DNA from: Bacteroidota bacterium
Lineage (GTDB): Bacteria; Bacteroidota; Bacteroidia; Bacteroidales; FEN-979
Length of the DNA: 64,000 bases
NCBI GenBank assembly: GCA_026391775.1
Contig: JAPLDK010000074.1
Coordinates: forward strand, 124,001-188,000
Direction of reading: 5' to 3'
Shown: positions 36,786 to 46,145 of the stretch, piece by piece
Layout of the letters: each line of letters begins with the position of its first letter
How positions within the stretch are numbered: the stretch's first letter is position 1
Position numbers and translations under genes: made by a program
Notes under the pieces: generated by a model
Databases searched by the model: none
What the model was told of the DNA's origin: nothing
The model's input: only the letters and a program-made list of their open reading frames with translations

Positions 36786-37676
36786 TTAAGAAATTTCCGG
36801 GTGCAGAATATAAATTTGGCTCGAATATCCGGTTTCAGAATTTCCTGCCTTAAAATTCGAGATTGCGCCATTTAAAATTGCTTTAATCAGATTATTCTTC
36901 CCGCTTTTATATTTTTCACTCAATAAGGATATGTAATATGAATCGAGGACCTGAGGAAGTATCTTGATTATTTTAAATTGATGAATTCCCAAAAATTTTG
37001 TAAAAGATTTTTTATTGAAATGATAAAGATGCCTGGGAAGGTCATATGCAGCCCAAAACTTTTTATAATGCAACGCATCCCAGGAACTGCAATTAGGTAG
37101 TGCAATGATCAATGCCCCATCAGGTTTTAAGTGATTTTTAATCGATTCAATTGTTGGAGCTAACTCATGAATATGTTCCAGAACATGCCATAAGGTAATA
37201 CAGTCAAACATATGCTTTTCAGCCGGAAAATCAACAATCTTCTCCCTTATGTCAAGACCGAAATTTTTTGCAGCAGTCTCTCTTGGTTTTCTATTCAATT
37301 CAACTCCATAAGTCTCTAGTCCTTTCTTTTTACAAAAATTTAAAAATTCCCCTGTTCCACAACCAATATCCAGAATGTTTTTGCCTTTTGAATAACCTTC
37401 AACAATAGAGAGTTTTTTTCTCAGCATGAAATTCCTAGCATAGGTATAAACTAAGGTTAGAAGTCCCTTTTTACTGGTATCATGAGAAATATAATCTGCA
37501 GAATCATAAAATCTAACACTGTCCGCAATGCCTGGCCTTGGATTAGTAAAGTTTAGTCCACACTCATTGCATTCAACAATTATGAATTCCTCATTTGAAA
37601 GGAAATAATCATAACCATTGATGCGTGTTTTATACGAAGTTGAATTACAAGACGGACAGTTTTTTAATAGTTCCAT
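36786..37676 (-). CDS. Class I SAM-dependent methyltransferase with N-terminal zinc ribbon
   Basis: A protein of 296 residues. The N-terminal CPSC (Cys7, Cys10) and CNEC (Cys36, Cys39) form a zinc ribbon. The Rossmann core has ILDIGCGTGEF, then LWHVLEHIHE and ALIIALPN. Proteins of this kind often methylate sugars or lipids in glycan pathways, but no such cluster is adjacent and the substrate is unknown. It lies 26 bases after mnmG on the same strand, across a parS-like site. Confidence 0.82.
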   Translation of the reverse strand: MELLKNCPSCNSTSYKTRINGYDYFLSNEEFIIVECNECGLNFTNPRPGIADSVRFYDSADYISHDTSKKGLLTLVYTYARNFMLRKKLSIVEGYSKGKNILDIGCGTGEFLNFCKKKGLETYGVELNRKPRETAAKNFGLDIREKIVDFPAEKHMFDCITLWHVLEHIHELAPTIESIKNHLKPDGALIIALPNCSSWDALHYKKFWAAYDLPRHLYHFNKKSFTKFLGIHQFKIIKILPQVLDSYYISLLSEKYKSGKNNLIKAILNGAISNFKAGNSETGYSSQIYILHPEIS

Positions 37677-37682
37677 TTTTAT

Positions 37683-37698
37683 AGTTCCATGTGAAACA
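37683..37698. promoter_or_regulatory. Possible parS site (degenerate)
   Basis: AGTTCCATGTGAAACA matches the parS consensus TGTTNCACGTGAAACA at all but two fixed positions. It fills the short gap between mnmG and the methyltransferase gene. Alone it would be weak, but a better site lies on the other side of mnmG. Confidence 0.5.
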
Positions 37699-37702
37699 AT
37701 TT

Positions 37703-39574
37703 CTATTTTCCCAAAAATACTATAAGCACAGAAACATCTGATGGGGATACCCCACTAATTCTTGAGGCCTGACCAATTGTTTCAGGTCTTATCTTCGACA
37801 ATTTCTCCCTCGCTTCCAATGAAAGAGATAAAAGGGAGTTATATTCTAACTTTTTTGGAATTTTATAATCATCGAATCTGCCAAGTTTCTCAGCAAGGTC
37901 ATTTTCTTTTTCAATATAGGATCTGTATTTAATCAGCAATTCTGCTTCCTCCATTTCATCTTTATTCACCTTCCCTATCGTATCTATAAGTTCACCGATT
38001 TTACTAACTCCTTTGTAAATATCTATGAGCTTAATCTGGGGCCGTTGTATGATTGTTTCGATTTTGTTCTTTTGTCGTATTGCAGATAAACCCTTAGCTT
38101 GTAAATATGGATTAATTTCCTCTGGGGATATCGATTCCTTATTAAGGATTATTTCGATTTTACGAATCTTTTCATATTTTTTTCGCACCTGATTAAGTCT
38201 TTCAGACTTAGCTAGACCAATCTCATGGGATTTTTCAGTCAGCCTGAAATCTGCATTATCTTGCCTCAATAATATCCGGTACTCAGCCCTTGATGTAAAC
38301 ATCCTGTAAGGCTCTTCAGTACCTTTTGTTATAAGGTCATCGATCAAAACACCTATATAAGCTTCCGATCGTTTTAAAATAAATTCTTCTTTCTTCATTA
38401 TCTTCAGATGAGCGTTTATACCAGCCATAAACCCTTGCGCAGCTGCTTCTTCATATCCTGTTGTTCCATTAATCTGCCCGGCAAAGAATAAATTTTCAAT
38501 ACTCTTTGTTTCCAGTGTAAAATGCAATTGGGAAGGAGGGAAGTAGTCATATTCAATAGCGTAACCAGGTCTGAAAAATTTAGCATTATTAAATCCTGGT
38601 ACTTTTCTTAATGCTCTGAACTGAATGTCTTCCGGTAAAGAAGAAGAGAATCCATTCACATAAAACTCTACTGTACTCCAGCCCTCAGGTTCAATAAAAA
38701 GCTGGTGTTTGTCCTTTGAGGCAAAGCGTTCAATCTTATCCTCTATTGATGGGCAATATCGTGGTCCCCTGCCTTTAATTCTTCCAGTAAAAAGTGGCGA
38801 TTTTGCAAATCCTTCTTTCAATATTTCATGAACTTCAGGATTAGTATACGTAAGGAAACAGCTTCTTTGCTTCTTCAGTTTTTTTGTTGAAGTATAGGAA
38901 AATTTACCCGGTATCTTATCTCCCCTCTGCTCTATCATTTTAGAAAAGTCCAGGGATCTTCCATCCGCCCTTACAGGAGTACCTGTTTTCATTCTGCTAG
39001 ATAAAATTCCCAGATCATTAAGATTTTCCGTTAAGTTTCTTGATGTCCTCTCCCCTATTCTTCCTCCCGAAAACTGCTTAGTGCCTATATGAATTAGTCC
39101 GTTTAAAAAAGTTCCATTTGATAATATAACTGCTTTTGATGAAAATTTCATTCCAAGCTGGGTTTTTACTCCAGTAGTTCTTTGTCCTTTAACCATTATC
39201 TCTGTAACTGTATCCTGCCAGAAATTCAGGCTTTTGATTCCTTCTAAAACATTTCTCCATTCAACAGAAAATAAAACTCTGTCGTTTTGTGCTCTTGGGC
39301 TCCACATTGCGGGTCCTTTGGAAAGGTTAAGCATGCGGAATTGAATCATGGTATTGTCAGTTACAATTCCTGTATATCCTCCCATAGCATCAATTTCTCT
39401 TACTATTTGTCCTTTCGCTATTCCACCAATGGATGGGTTGCATGACATTTGAGCCATATTTGTCATGCTCATTGTAATCATAAGGACACTTGATCCCATA
39501 TTAGCAGCAGCGGCTGCCGCCTCACAACCAGCATGCCCACCCCCGACGACTATTATATCATAACTCTCTTTCAC
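37703..39574 (-). CDS. mnmG: tRNA uridine-5-carboxymethylaminomethyl modification enzyme MnmG
   Basis: A protein of 623 residues starting with GTG at 39574. The FAD-binding VVGGGHAGCEAA, the CNPSIGGIAKG motif, GTFLNG and the C-terminal ISGVSPSDVSVL are those of MnmG (GidA). With MnmE it installs the carboxymethylaminomethyl group on the wobble uridine of several tRNAs. mnmG is an origin-proximal gene in many bacteria, and here it is bracketed by parS-like sequences. It has a separate transcript from ybeY, as a terminator lies between them. Confidence 0.97.
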   Translation of the reverse strand: MKESYDIIVVGGGHAGCEAAAAAANMGSSVLMITMSMTNMAQMSCNPSIGGIAKGQIVREIDAMGGYTGIVTDNTMIQFRMLNLSKGPAMWSPRAQNDRVLFSVEWRNVLEGIKSLNFWQDTVTEIMVKGQRTTGVKTQLGMKFSSKAVILSNGTFLNGLIHIGTKQFSGGRIGERTSRNLTENLNDLGILSSRMKTGTPVRADGRSLDFSKMIEQRGDKIPGKFSYTSTKKLKKQRSCFLTYTNPEVHEILKEGFAKSPLFTGRIKGRGPRYCPSIEDKIERFASKDKHQLFIEPEGWSTVEFYVNGFSSSLPEDIQFRALRKVPGFNNAKFFRPGYAIEYDYFPPSQLHFTLETKSIENLFFAGQINGTTGYEEAAAQGFMAGINAHLKIMKKEEFILKRSEAYIGVLIDDLITKGTEEPYRMFTSRAEYRILLRQDNADFRLTEKSHEIGLAKSERLNQVRKKYEKIRKIEIILNKESISPEEINPYLQAKGLSAIRQKNKIETIIQRPQIKLIDIYKGVSKIGELIDTIGKVNKDEMEEAELLIKYRSYIEKENDLAEKLGRFDDYKIPKKLEYNSLLSLSLEAREKLSKIRPETIGQASRISGVSPSDVSVLIVFLGK

Positions 39575-39637
39575 TTATTCTTTTTCCTTTCAATTCTACT
39601 AATTGCCCCTCAAGTATTACTCTCCTTCACGGATATT

Positions 39638-39653
39638 TGTTTCACGTGGAACT
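39638..39653. promoter_or_regulatory. Likely parS chromosome-segregation site
   Basis: TGTTTCACGTGGAACT matches the parS consensus TGTTTCACGTGAAACA at 14 of 16 positions. The core GTTTCACGTGGAAC is within the variation known for ParB sites. It lies 64 bases upstream of the mnmG start. Outer bases (GGATA and TATCC) extend the inverted symmetry. Confidence 0.72.
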
Positions 39654-39708
39654 ATCCGAAATCACATACAAATATCCTTATGCAAAACTGATTCTTTCTA
39701 AATACAAA

Positions 39709-39741
39709 ATCGCGTTGAAATACTAATCAAATCAACGCGAT
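39709..39741 (-). terminator. Intrinsic terminator of the ybeY operon
   Basis: A perfect 10-bp stem (ATCGCGTTGA at 39709-39718, TCAACGCGAT at 39732-39741) with a 13-base loop. It lies 18 bases after the ybeY stop and is followed by a T run on the minus strand. Confidence 0.8.
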
Positions 39742-39759
39742 AAAGCCATTTCAAATCCC

Positions 39760-40191
39760 TTATTTTTCTAAATAAATACTAAGAAATTTATTCTCTAATC
39801 TTGTCATCTTTCGTCTCTCACCCACTGAAGTGTCGTTATAACCCATTAAATGTAAAATTCCATGAATGAATATTCTTCTCAGTTCGTCCTCCAAAGTTAC
39901 TTTATATTTTTTTGCATTCTCTATCACACGCTCAACACTTACATAAACATCTCCACTTACAATCTCCTCCTCTTCTGACATAGAAAATGTTATTATATCC
40001 GTTAGAGTGTCAGTATTTAAATATTTTATATTATATTTTAACAAAGTTTTATCATCTGTAAGAATATAATTTATCTCACCAACAATTCTCCCTTCATACC
40101 GAATAACTTCTTCCAGCCACCTAACAAGTTTACCTTTATTCTTCACTAAAAACTTGCTGCCTTTATTAAAAAAATGAATTTGCTTACTCAT
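39760..40191 (-). CDS. ybeY: Endoribonuclease YbeY
   Basis: A protein of 143 residues. The zinc site shows HGILHLMGYNDTS, two of the three usual histidines. The third (GYDH in E. coli) is replaced here, as in other Bacteroidota. It acts in 16S rRNA 3'-end maturation and ribosome quality control. Its ATG overlaps the end of the GHKL ATPase gene by eight bases. Confidence 0.9.
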   Translation of the reverse strand: MSKQIHFFNKGSKFLVKNKGKLVRWLEEVIRYEGRIVGEINYILTDDKTLLKYNIKYLNTDTLTDIITFSMSEEEEIVSGDVYVSVERVIENAKKYKVTLEDELRRIFIHGILHLMGYNDTSVGERRKMTRLENKFLSIYLEK

Positions 40192-40672
40192 TTCCCCTTT
40201 CTACAACAGCTTTCTTCTTAACCCAGTATTCCTTTAACTTGTTTATCCGTGTTAGAGATTTTTCATAGTTCATACTTGAAACATAAAACGTTAAGATAAT
40301 TGTTTCCCCCTTTACAGAAATTGTTACTTCGTCGGCAAGTGCCCTTACTATAAATATCTCCTTTGCAAGCTTATGCTTTCTTATTTCCTGCTCCAAAAAA
40401 TGCTCCTGATGATTGGAGATATCAGGTCCGTCGAATTTCAATTTAAATGTGAAACCTTTTATGGTTTTTTCGAAAGTAATCATCAAAGATGCTTCCTTTG
40501 CCATACCGGTAACTGAAATAAGGATATTAGCCGCCTCCGTTGATGCCAGCAAAATATTACCGAAATACTCATTGTTAATGTTATGATAGTCGCAGATTTC
40601 TTCAATAAACCTTTCTATCTTATACAATTCTTTTTTGCCGTTTATTGCAATCTCTCTGTAATCATTTTTCAT
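40184..40672 (-). CDS. GHKL ATPase-like protein (RsbW/anti-sigma-kinase type)
   Basis: About 162 residues from the ATG at 40672, one base after the DUF4175 stop. An upstream TTG at 40684 would overlap that gene. The layout follows RsbW/SpoIIAB-type ATPases: ILLASTEAANILI (N-box-like, with the usual Asn changed in part), then FDGPDIS and a long beta-alpha end. The G-boxes are weak, so ATP binding is uncertain. It is often found before ybeY in Bacteroidota. It may regulate a partner by binding rather than by kinase activity. Confidence 0.7.
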   Translation of the reverse strand: MKNDYREIAINGKKELYKIERFIEEICDYHNINNEYFGNILLASTEAANILISVTGMAKEASLMITFEKTIKGFTFKLKFDGPDISNHQEHFLEQEIRKHKLAKEIFIVRALADEVTISVKGETIILTFYVSSMNYEKSLTRINKLKEYWVKKKAVVERGNE

Positions 40673-40673
40673 A

Positions 40674-43600
40674 CTATTTTCCAATTTTTAAAATATACTC
40701 AGATGCCTTTTCTTTGAAATAATAATTAACCGGAGCAGGTGCAAAGTTAATTATATCCTTCCCTGAACTCTTATTCCTCTTATACTCAAAATTACGCTCA
40801 GGGTTACTTAATAATTGATTTTTTGACTCAATTGACTCTCTCTGTTCTTGCTTCTCCCTTTTTTGCTCAGCTTTTTCAGATTCTAACATTCGTGTAACTA
40901 TTCTCTGCTGGCGGTTGAACGTTTCCTGAGTAATACTCTTATTCAAAATATCCTTCTCGTTCTTTTCCAGGTCTTCAATGGCAGAATTCAGGTCACCGCC
41001 TTCCTTAATTCCTTGTTCTTTCATAGCATTCTCGTATTCCTGTAATGCCTGTCTTATTGCCTCCTGCTCTGCAACCATTTCTGCAATCTCTTTGTTTGTT
41101 CCTTCCTCCCCCTTTCTTGTGCCGGTGTTCCCGTTTTTAGATTTACCAAGGCTCTCCTTCATTTTTTCAAGCCTGCCGTTCATCTCTTGTTGCATCTGAC
41201 GCATGGAACTCATACTCTTTTTTCCTCCTGGCCTTCCTGGCTTTTTACATGATTTTTTGCCGTTGCTCATTTTTAAATTATTCAATTGCTCGTTCATTTG
41301 CCTTAAGGCCTCGTCAAGCAATAATGCAAGATTGTTAATGCTTGTCATGGCATATTGCTGCCTCATCGTTGCAGCTGGCAATAGTCTTTCGGTTAAGGAT
41401 TTTTCAGAAAAAGACAAATTGTCCCTGACCGCTCCAACTTCCTTCATAATAATGCTTTTCATCATTACCTGCCTTTTAGCTATCTTGTTTAGAGAATCTT
41501 CCAGGGATGTAAATTTGTTCTTAATCTGCATCTGATCTTCTATTATATTAAGGTACTTCGGATCATTCCTGTTAATATTCATCGTACGGAAAATAAGATC
41601 CTCCTGTTGAAAAGAGAGCTTGTTCAAATTTTGCAACAGAAGTCTTAATGCCTCTGTATCTTCCTCCTGGGACTCTTCTTCAGCTTCTTCCTGCATACTG
41701 TCGAGCTTCTGTGCAAGTTCATTCATCTCCTGCGAAGTCTTTTTCTGGCTCTTTGAAGCATCTTTCATTTTGTTAGACTTCATTAATTCTTCACTTGAAT
41801 TAAGTTTCTGCTCTATGGCTTCCCTTTTCCCTTCTATGCTCTTTAAATCCAGTGAATTTTCCAATTCGCTGCTTTGTTTCTGTAACTCCTGTAATGATTT
41901 GTTTATTGAATCAAATCGAAGCTGTATTTCTTTTTGTGCCTCGGTGAGTTTCTCACTATTGTTTTTTTGTTCCCCTGTTTTTTCAGCTAGTTTATCCTGT
42001 TCCTTTGCCAGCTTTTTAAGTTCATTTGAACTTTGCTCCAGCTTCCTTTCGAACTCTATCTGTTTGAAAAGTTGCAAATTACGGTCCAGCTCTTTTTCAA
42101 GATTATCATTTACCTTCTTCATCCTGGGCAGTAATTCGTTTAATTTGCTTTTATCCATTTGATTAAGCAGATCTTTCATCTCCTGGATTGTTTTTTTCAT
42201 CTCTTCTGTAAGTAGCTGATTTGCTAATTCATTTAATTCTTTTTGTTTCTCCATTATTCTTTCACTGGTTTCAAGATATTTCTTCTCATTTCTGATACTC
42301 TGTTCGTTTTTCATTTTGAAATCCACTACTTGCTTCTGGATTTTTTCATTTGTTTTAATTACATCCTCAAGTTTTTTTCTCTCCTTCCACGATACATCAT
42401 TCTGGTCAATCATTCTTTTGTTTATCTCGTCAAGAGCCTTTGTAATATCTTTGGATTCACTAAGGCTATGGTTTAACTCTCTTTGTATGTTTTCAGCATT
42501 TTTATCCATCGATTCCGCAATTTGCTCTAATGAGGGAATTTCAAAAGTCATTGGAATTGTTCTTGAAGCTTTTGGCCCCCTAATGCCATCATTATCCCAT
42601 ACTTCGAAATAATATGAGTATTTATCTCCAGGTTTAATTTCTATTTCTAAAAGCTCCAGGGCATAAAAATACACTTGAGATGAATTCTTTTTATCAATTT
42701 CTATATTCGTTGTCTTAGTAACCTTATAGGCACTATCCTTCTGAGCTTTACCTGTAAGACAAAACAATAGTTTCGTAAATCCGTAATCATCCTTGATCGT
42801 TCCCTGAAAAAACAATTTGCTTGTGTTTGTCGTATCATTTGTTTCTTTTAAGGATATTTCAGGAAATGCATCCTTGATAACCGTTAAAGAGTATGTAAGG
42901 GAATCAGACTTTCTTGAAAAGTTGTTCTCCTGGACTATTGAGTATTTAGTTGATTCCAGAAAGCGCTTTTCCAAATAAAATACATTAGTTTCCTTGTTTC
43001 CAAGGCTGATCTCTTCGGATGTCATTCTGAATTTAACAGCGGTAACGTCCCGGGTATAAATATTCCAGGTAATCAGAGTTCCTTCAGGAACAATAAAATC
43101 TCCTATGTTACTAAACGTCTCTGAGTGCTTCCCTGTATACTCGGGGTAATCGCAACGGGCTTCGAAATTTAATATTATGGGTTTTGGATAGACTGAAATT
43201 AAATATTCCTCCGATTCCTTCCCATCAGCGATAAGCTCAAATTTTGTATTATTTTGCATTGATTTGAATGTAAAGGAATAGTAAATCCGGTTTTCCTGCT
43301 TCATTGAAAAAGTCGAATATCCTGTCTTTAACAATACCTCATCGGGAATTTCCTCTCCCTTAACCTCTATCCTTAAAGTAAAGTCATCCTGCTGCATTGC
43401 TTTAAGCTCTTTATTCAAAATGACAAGTCTGAAAAGGGTAGGGGGCGTAAATTTCGAGTTATATCTTATCAACCTCAATGTGGGGCCTGATACGATCGAT
43501 GGTGAAACTAAAAGTATCAAAATCAAAATGAAAAGAGGGGGCAGCGCGTATTTAAGGTATTTTACATTTTTCTTAAGATTGATTACTGTTGTAAAACTTA

Positions 43601-44024
43601 TGGGTTTAATCTTTCTTATCCGTTGCTCAATGCTTGCAATAAGCAAATCAATGTTTTCAGCCGAATTTCCTTTCTGTTCAATTAATTGAATTGTATTCAG
43701 AAGCTTATCCCCAATTTCATTGAAATGTTCCCCTATAATAGATGCGGCTTGCTCATGTGTCAATATTTTTCCTACCCTCAGAAATTTCAACAAGGGAAAT
43801 ACTATAAGAAATCCCATTAAAAATGCTGTAACAGCGAAATAAAAATAAACAAGTATGATTCGTGTCAGGGAAGGAAAATAGCTGAAATACTCCAGAAGGA
43901 TTTCAATCAGGTATAAAGAGATAAGTATACCAAGACTTATTAATGCCCCTCTGATAAGCTTATTTTTATAATATTTCCTGGTAAACTCGTTGAGTTTACT
44001 GATCAGGATATTTTCTCCGTCCAT
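40674..44024 (-). CDS. DUF4175 family membrane protein with long coiled coil
   Basis: A protein of 1116 residues. Two helices near 23-80 and one near 155-172 anchor it. A large extracytoplasmic beta-rich region (~190-480) follows. Next is a very long coiled coil rich in Lys, Glu, Gln and Asn (~490-860), then a Met/Gln/Lys-rich stretch (~900-990) and further helices. The family occurs across Bacteroidota with no firm function. It heads the operon with the GHKL ATPase-like protein and YbeY. Confidence 0.85.
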   Translation of the reverse strand: MDGENILISKLNEFTRKYYKNKLIRGALISLGILISLYLIEILLEYFSYFPSLTRIILVYFYFAVTAFLMGFLIVFPLLKFLRVGKILTHEQAASIIGEHFNEIGDKLLNTIQLIEQKGNSAENIDLLIASIEQRIRKIKPISFTTVINLKKNVKYLKYALPPLFILILILLVSPSIVSGPTLRLIRYNSKFTPPTLFRLVILNKELKAMQQDDFTLRIEVKGEEIPDEVLLKTGYSTFSMKQENRIYYSFTFKSMQNNTKFELIADGKESEEYLISVYPKPIILNFEARCDYPEYTGKHSETFSNIGDFIVPEGTLITWNIYTRDVTAVKFRMTSEEISLGNKETNVFYLEKRFLESTKYSIVQENNFSRKSDSLTYSLTVIKDAFPEISLKETNDTTNTSKLFFQGTIKDDYGFTKLLFCLTGKAQKDSAYKVTKTTNIEIDKKNSSQVYFYALELLEIEIKPGDKYSYYFEVWDNDGIRGPKASRTIPMTFEIPSLEQIAESMDKNAENIQRELNHSLSESKDITKALDEINKRMIDQNDVSWKERKKLEDVIKTNEKIQKQVVDFKMKNEQSIRNEKKYLETSERIMEKQKELNELANQLLTEEMKKTIQEMKDLLNQMDKSKLNELLPRMKKVNDNLEKELDRNLQLFKQIEFERKLEQSSNELKKLAKEQDKLAEKTGEQKNNSEKLTEAQKEIQLRFDSINKSLQELQKQSSELENSLDLKSIEGKREAIEQKLNSSEELMKSNKMKDASKSQKKTSQEMNELAQKLDSMQEEAEEESQEEDTEALRLLLQNLNKLSFQQEDLIFRTMNINRNDPKYLNIIEDQMQIKNKFTSLEDSLNKIAKRQVMMKSIIMKEVGAVRDNLSFSEKSLTERLLPAATMRQQYAMTSINNLALLLDEALRQMNEQLNNLKMSNGKKSCKKPGRPGGKKSMSSMRQMQQEMNGRLEKMKESLGKSKNGNTGTRKGEEGTNKEIAEMVAEQEAIRQALQEYENAMKEQGIKEGGDLNSAIEDLEKNEKDILNKSITQETFNRQQRIVTRMLESEKAEQKREKQEQRESIESKNQLLSNPERNFEYKRNKSSGKDIINFAPAPVNYYFKEKASEYILKIGK

Positions 44025-44122
44025 TAAAGTTAAAATTGTCCCTTTTCTCTGATCGTAAAACAGGATTATTGTGCAAGTTCTCAGTTTAAACGATCATTCA
44101 GCTCTGTTTATTTCCGAAGGTG

Positions 44123-44130
44123 CAAAGTTA
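44123..44130 (-). promoter_or_regulatory. -7 element of the DUF4175 operon
   Basis: The minus strand reads TAACTTTG, a perfect TAnnTTTG, 99 bases before the start at 44024. It is identical to the gltX element and faces away from it. Confidence 0.6.
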
Positions 44131-44135
44131 CTAAA

Positions 44136-44168
44136 TTGCTTACCTAACGGTATATAACCTTAACTTTG
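44136..44168 (+). promoter_or_regulatory. Promoter of gltX
   Basis: TTG (44136-44138), a 22-base spacer and TAACTTTG (44161-44168), 23 bases before the ATG at 44192. Confidence 0.7.
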
Positions 44169-44191
44169 CCTTTCAAAACCCAGCTTTGAGA

Positions 44192-45715
44192 ATGGAAACA
44201 ACAGGAATTCGTGTACGCTTTGCTCCAAGCCCTACAGGGCCATTGCATCTTGGTGGGGTTCGGACAGCACTTTACAATTATCTTTTTGCCCGTAAAAATA
44301 ACGGCAAATTTATCCTCAGAATTGAGGATACGGATCAGAATCGGTTTGTTCCCGGTGCAGAGGACTATATTATTAAATCCTTGCAGTGGTGCGGGCTTGA
44401 ATTTGATGAGGGTGTGATCCAGGGTGGGCCGTATGCCCCTTACCGCCAGTCGGAAAGATCGGATATTTATAAAGACTACATTCAGGTATTGCTTGACAAA
44501 GGACATGCCTACATGGCGTTCGATACAGCTGAAGAACTTGAAGATGCAAGGAATAAGCTGCCGCAGAGTCATGAACAGTTCCAGTATGGTATCAATACCA
44601 GGATGCAGATGAAAAACAGTCTTTCACTTCCTGCGGATGAAATCAGGTCGAGAATTGAAAGGGGAGACCGCTATGTGATCCGCATACTGATCCCGGAAAA
44701 TCAGACTGTTCATTTTCATGACCTGATCAGGGGAGAGGTCAATGTTCTTACTGATGCCCTGGATGATAAGGTGCTTTTTAAATCAGATGGCCTGCCAACT
44801 TACCATCTGGCAAATGTCGTTGATGATTACTTGATGAAGATCACTCATGTGATAAGGGGTGAAGAATGGCTACCTTCCGCACCATTACATCTGCTTTTAT
44901 ACCGGTTTTTCGGATGGGAAGGAAGTATGCCTCAGTTTGCACATTTACCCCTGATCCTGAAGCCTGACGGCAACGGAAAACTCAGCAAAAGAGACGGTGA
45001 CCGTCTTGGATTTCCTGTATTCCCAATGGAATGGAACGATCCTGGTACTCTTGAAATATCGCATGGATACAAGGAAGACGGCTATCTGCCGGATGCTTTT
45101 ATCAACATGCTTGCCTTACTTGGTTGGAATCCGGGTACAGAGCAGGAGATCTTTGCCATTGACGAACTTGTTTCCGCATTTTCACTTGACCGGATCAATA
45201 AGTCAGGAGCTAAATTTGACCCTCTGAAAGCACGATGGTTCAACCATAAATATGTTCAGTTAAAATCTGATACAGAACTATATTCTTATTTGGGACCAAT
45301 ATTAATAAAAAATTGTATCACTGCTGATTCTGAGTATGTTCTGAAAGTGATAGCTCTGATCAAGGAAAGGGTGGAACTATTGCCAGACTTATGGAAAAAT
45401 TCATCGCTGTTTTTCCGGGCTCCAGAAGCATATGACAAGCAAGTGAAACAGAAGATATGGCAGGAAGGGACTTCGTCACTTCTTGAAGAGTTTGCAGCAA
45501 TAGTCAGCAGTCTTAAGATATTTGATAAAGACAACCTTCACAGTATTGTTGAAGACTTTATAGTAAAAAAGAAAATTAAAACAGGAAAACTCATGAATCC
45601 ATTACGTTTATTGGTCGTGGGCTCAAACCAGGGACCCGGCATGATGGATATTGCTGTAATGTTAGGTAAAGAGGAGTTTCTGAGAAGAATTTTCAATGGA
45701 ATAAAAAATATATGA
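44192..45715 (+). CDS. gltX: Glutamyl-tRNA synthetase
   Basis: About 507 residues from the ATG at 44192; a TTG six bases upstream is less likely. Class I synthetase motifs are visible: PSPTGPLHLGG (HIGH) near the N-terminus and KLSKRDGDR (KMSKS) near residue 265. It charges tRNA-Glu. A separate GlnRS is encoded about 3 kb away, so this enzyme can be of the discriminating kind. Confidence 0.97.
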   Translation: METTGIRVRFAPSPTGPLHLGGVRTALYNYLFARKNNGKFILRIEDTDQNRFVPGAEDYIIKSLQWCGLEFDEGVIQGGPYAPYRQSERSDIYKDYIQVLLDKGHAYMAFDTAEELEDARNKLPQSHEQFQYGINTRMQMKNSLSLPADEIRSRIERGDRYVIRILIPENQTVHFHDLIRGEVNVLTDALDDKVLFKSDGLPTYHLANVVDDYLMKITHVIRGEEWLPSAPLHLLLYRFFGWEGSMPQFAHLPLILKPDGNGKLSKRDGDRLGFPVFPMEWNDPGTLEISHGYKEDGYLPDAFINMLALLGWNPGTEQEIFAIDELVSAFSLDRINKSGAKFDPLKARWFNHKYVQLKSDTELYSYLGPILIKNCITADSEYVLKVIALIKERVELLPDLWKNSSLFFRAPEAYDKQVKQKIWQEGTSSLLEEFAAIVSSLKIFDKDNLHSIVEDFIVKKKIKTGKLMNPLRLLVVGSNQGPGMMDIAVMLGKEEFLRRIFNGIKNI

Positions 45716-45741
45716 GTCTGTCATATGTCAAATAAAATTAG

Positions 45742-45749
45742 TATTTTTG
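45742..45749 (+). promoter_or_regulatory. -7 element of the lipoprotein/beta-barrel operon
   Basis: TATTTTTG is a perfect TAnnTTTG, 54 bases before the start at 45804. Confidence 0.55.
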
Positions 45750-45803
45750 ACCGATAAAAGCATTTTAGTTCTTGATTGTCTGAATTCATTAAACCCCTAA
45801 CAA

Positions 45804-46145
45804 ATGAAGAAGTATACAACTATTTTGTTAAGTGTGTTGATAATAATGGCCATTGCCTGCTCTAAAAAAAGTGATACTGCCGGTTCCGGCACTCCCCTGA
45901 TTTTTTCCAGTCTTAACGCCTCAGATACTACTATGCCGGTTAACGGTCTTATAACGTTAAGCGCTAATGCTTCAGGCGATGGTTTAAGTTATCACTGGAC
46001 TGCTTCTTATGGTAGTTTTGTGGGTAGTGGTCAATCGGTAAAATGGACAGTTTGCCATGCAGACAATTTCGTTATTACTTGTGAAGTAAAAGATGCAAAC
46101 GGAAATACTGCCAGTAAACAACGTATAATCTCTGTCCATGAATAG
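45804..46145 (+). CDS. Small lipoprotein with a PKD/Ig-like domain
   Basis: A protein of 113 residues with lipobox IAC at Cys19, followed by SKKSD. The remainder is one PKD-like beta-sandwich (LITLSANASGDGLSYHWTA, KDANGNTASKQRIISV). It is likely surface or periplasmic. Its stop overlaps the beta-barrel start by eight bases, so the three genes 45804-48338 are translated as one unit. The function is unknown. Confidence 0.78.
   Translation: MKKYTTILLSVLIIMAIACSKKSDTAGSGTPLIFSSLNASDTTMPVNGLITLSANASGDGLSYHWTASYGSFVGSGQSVKWTVCHADNFVITCEVKDANGNTASKQRIISVHE

Noticed and set aside
39575..39759. Possible replication origin with DnaA boxes beside mnmG
   Set aside because: No TTATCCACA-like boxes or repeat cluster were found. 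The gap holds only the parS-like site and a terminator.
39760..40191. YbeY lacking the third zinc-binding histidine
   Set aside because: The same replacement is usual in Bacteroidota YbeY, so it is not a defect.
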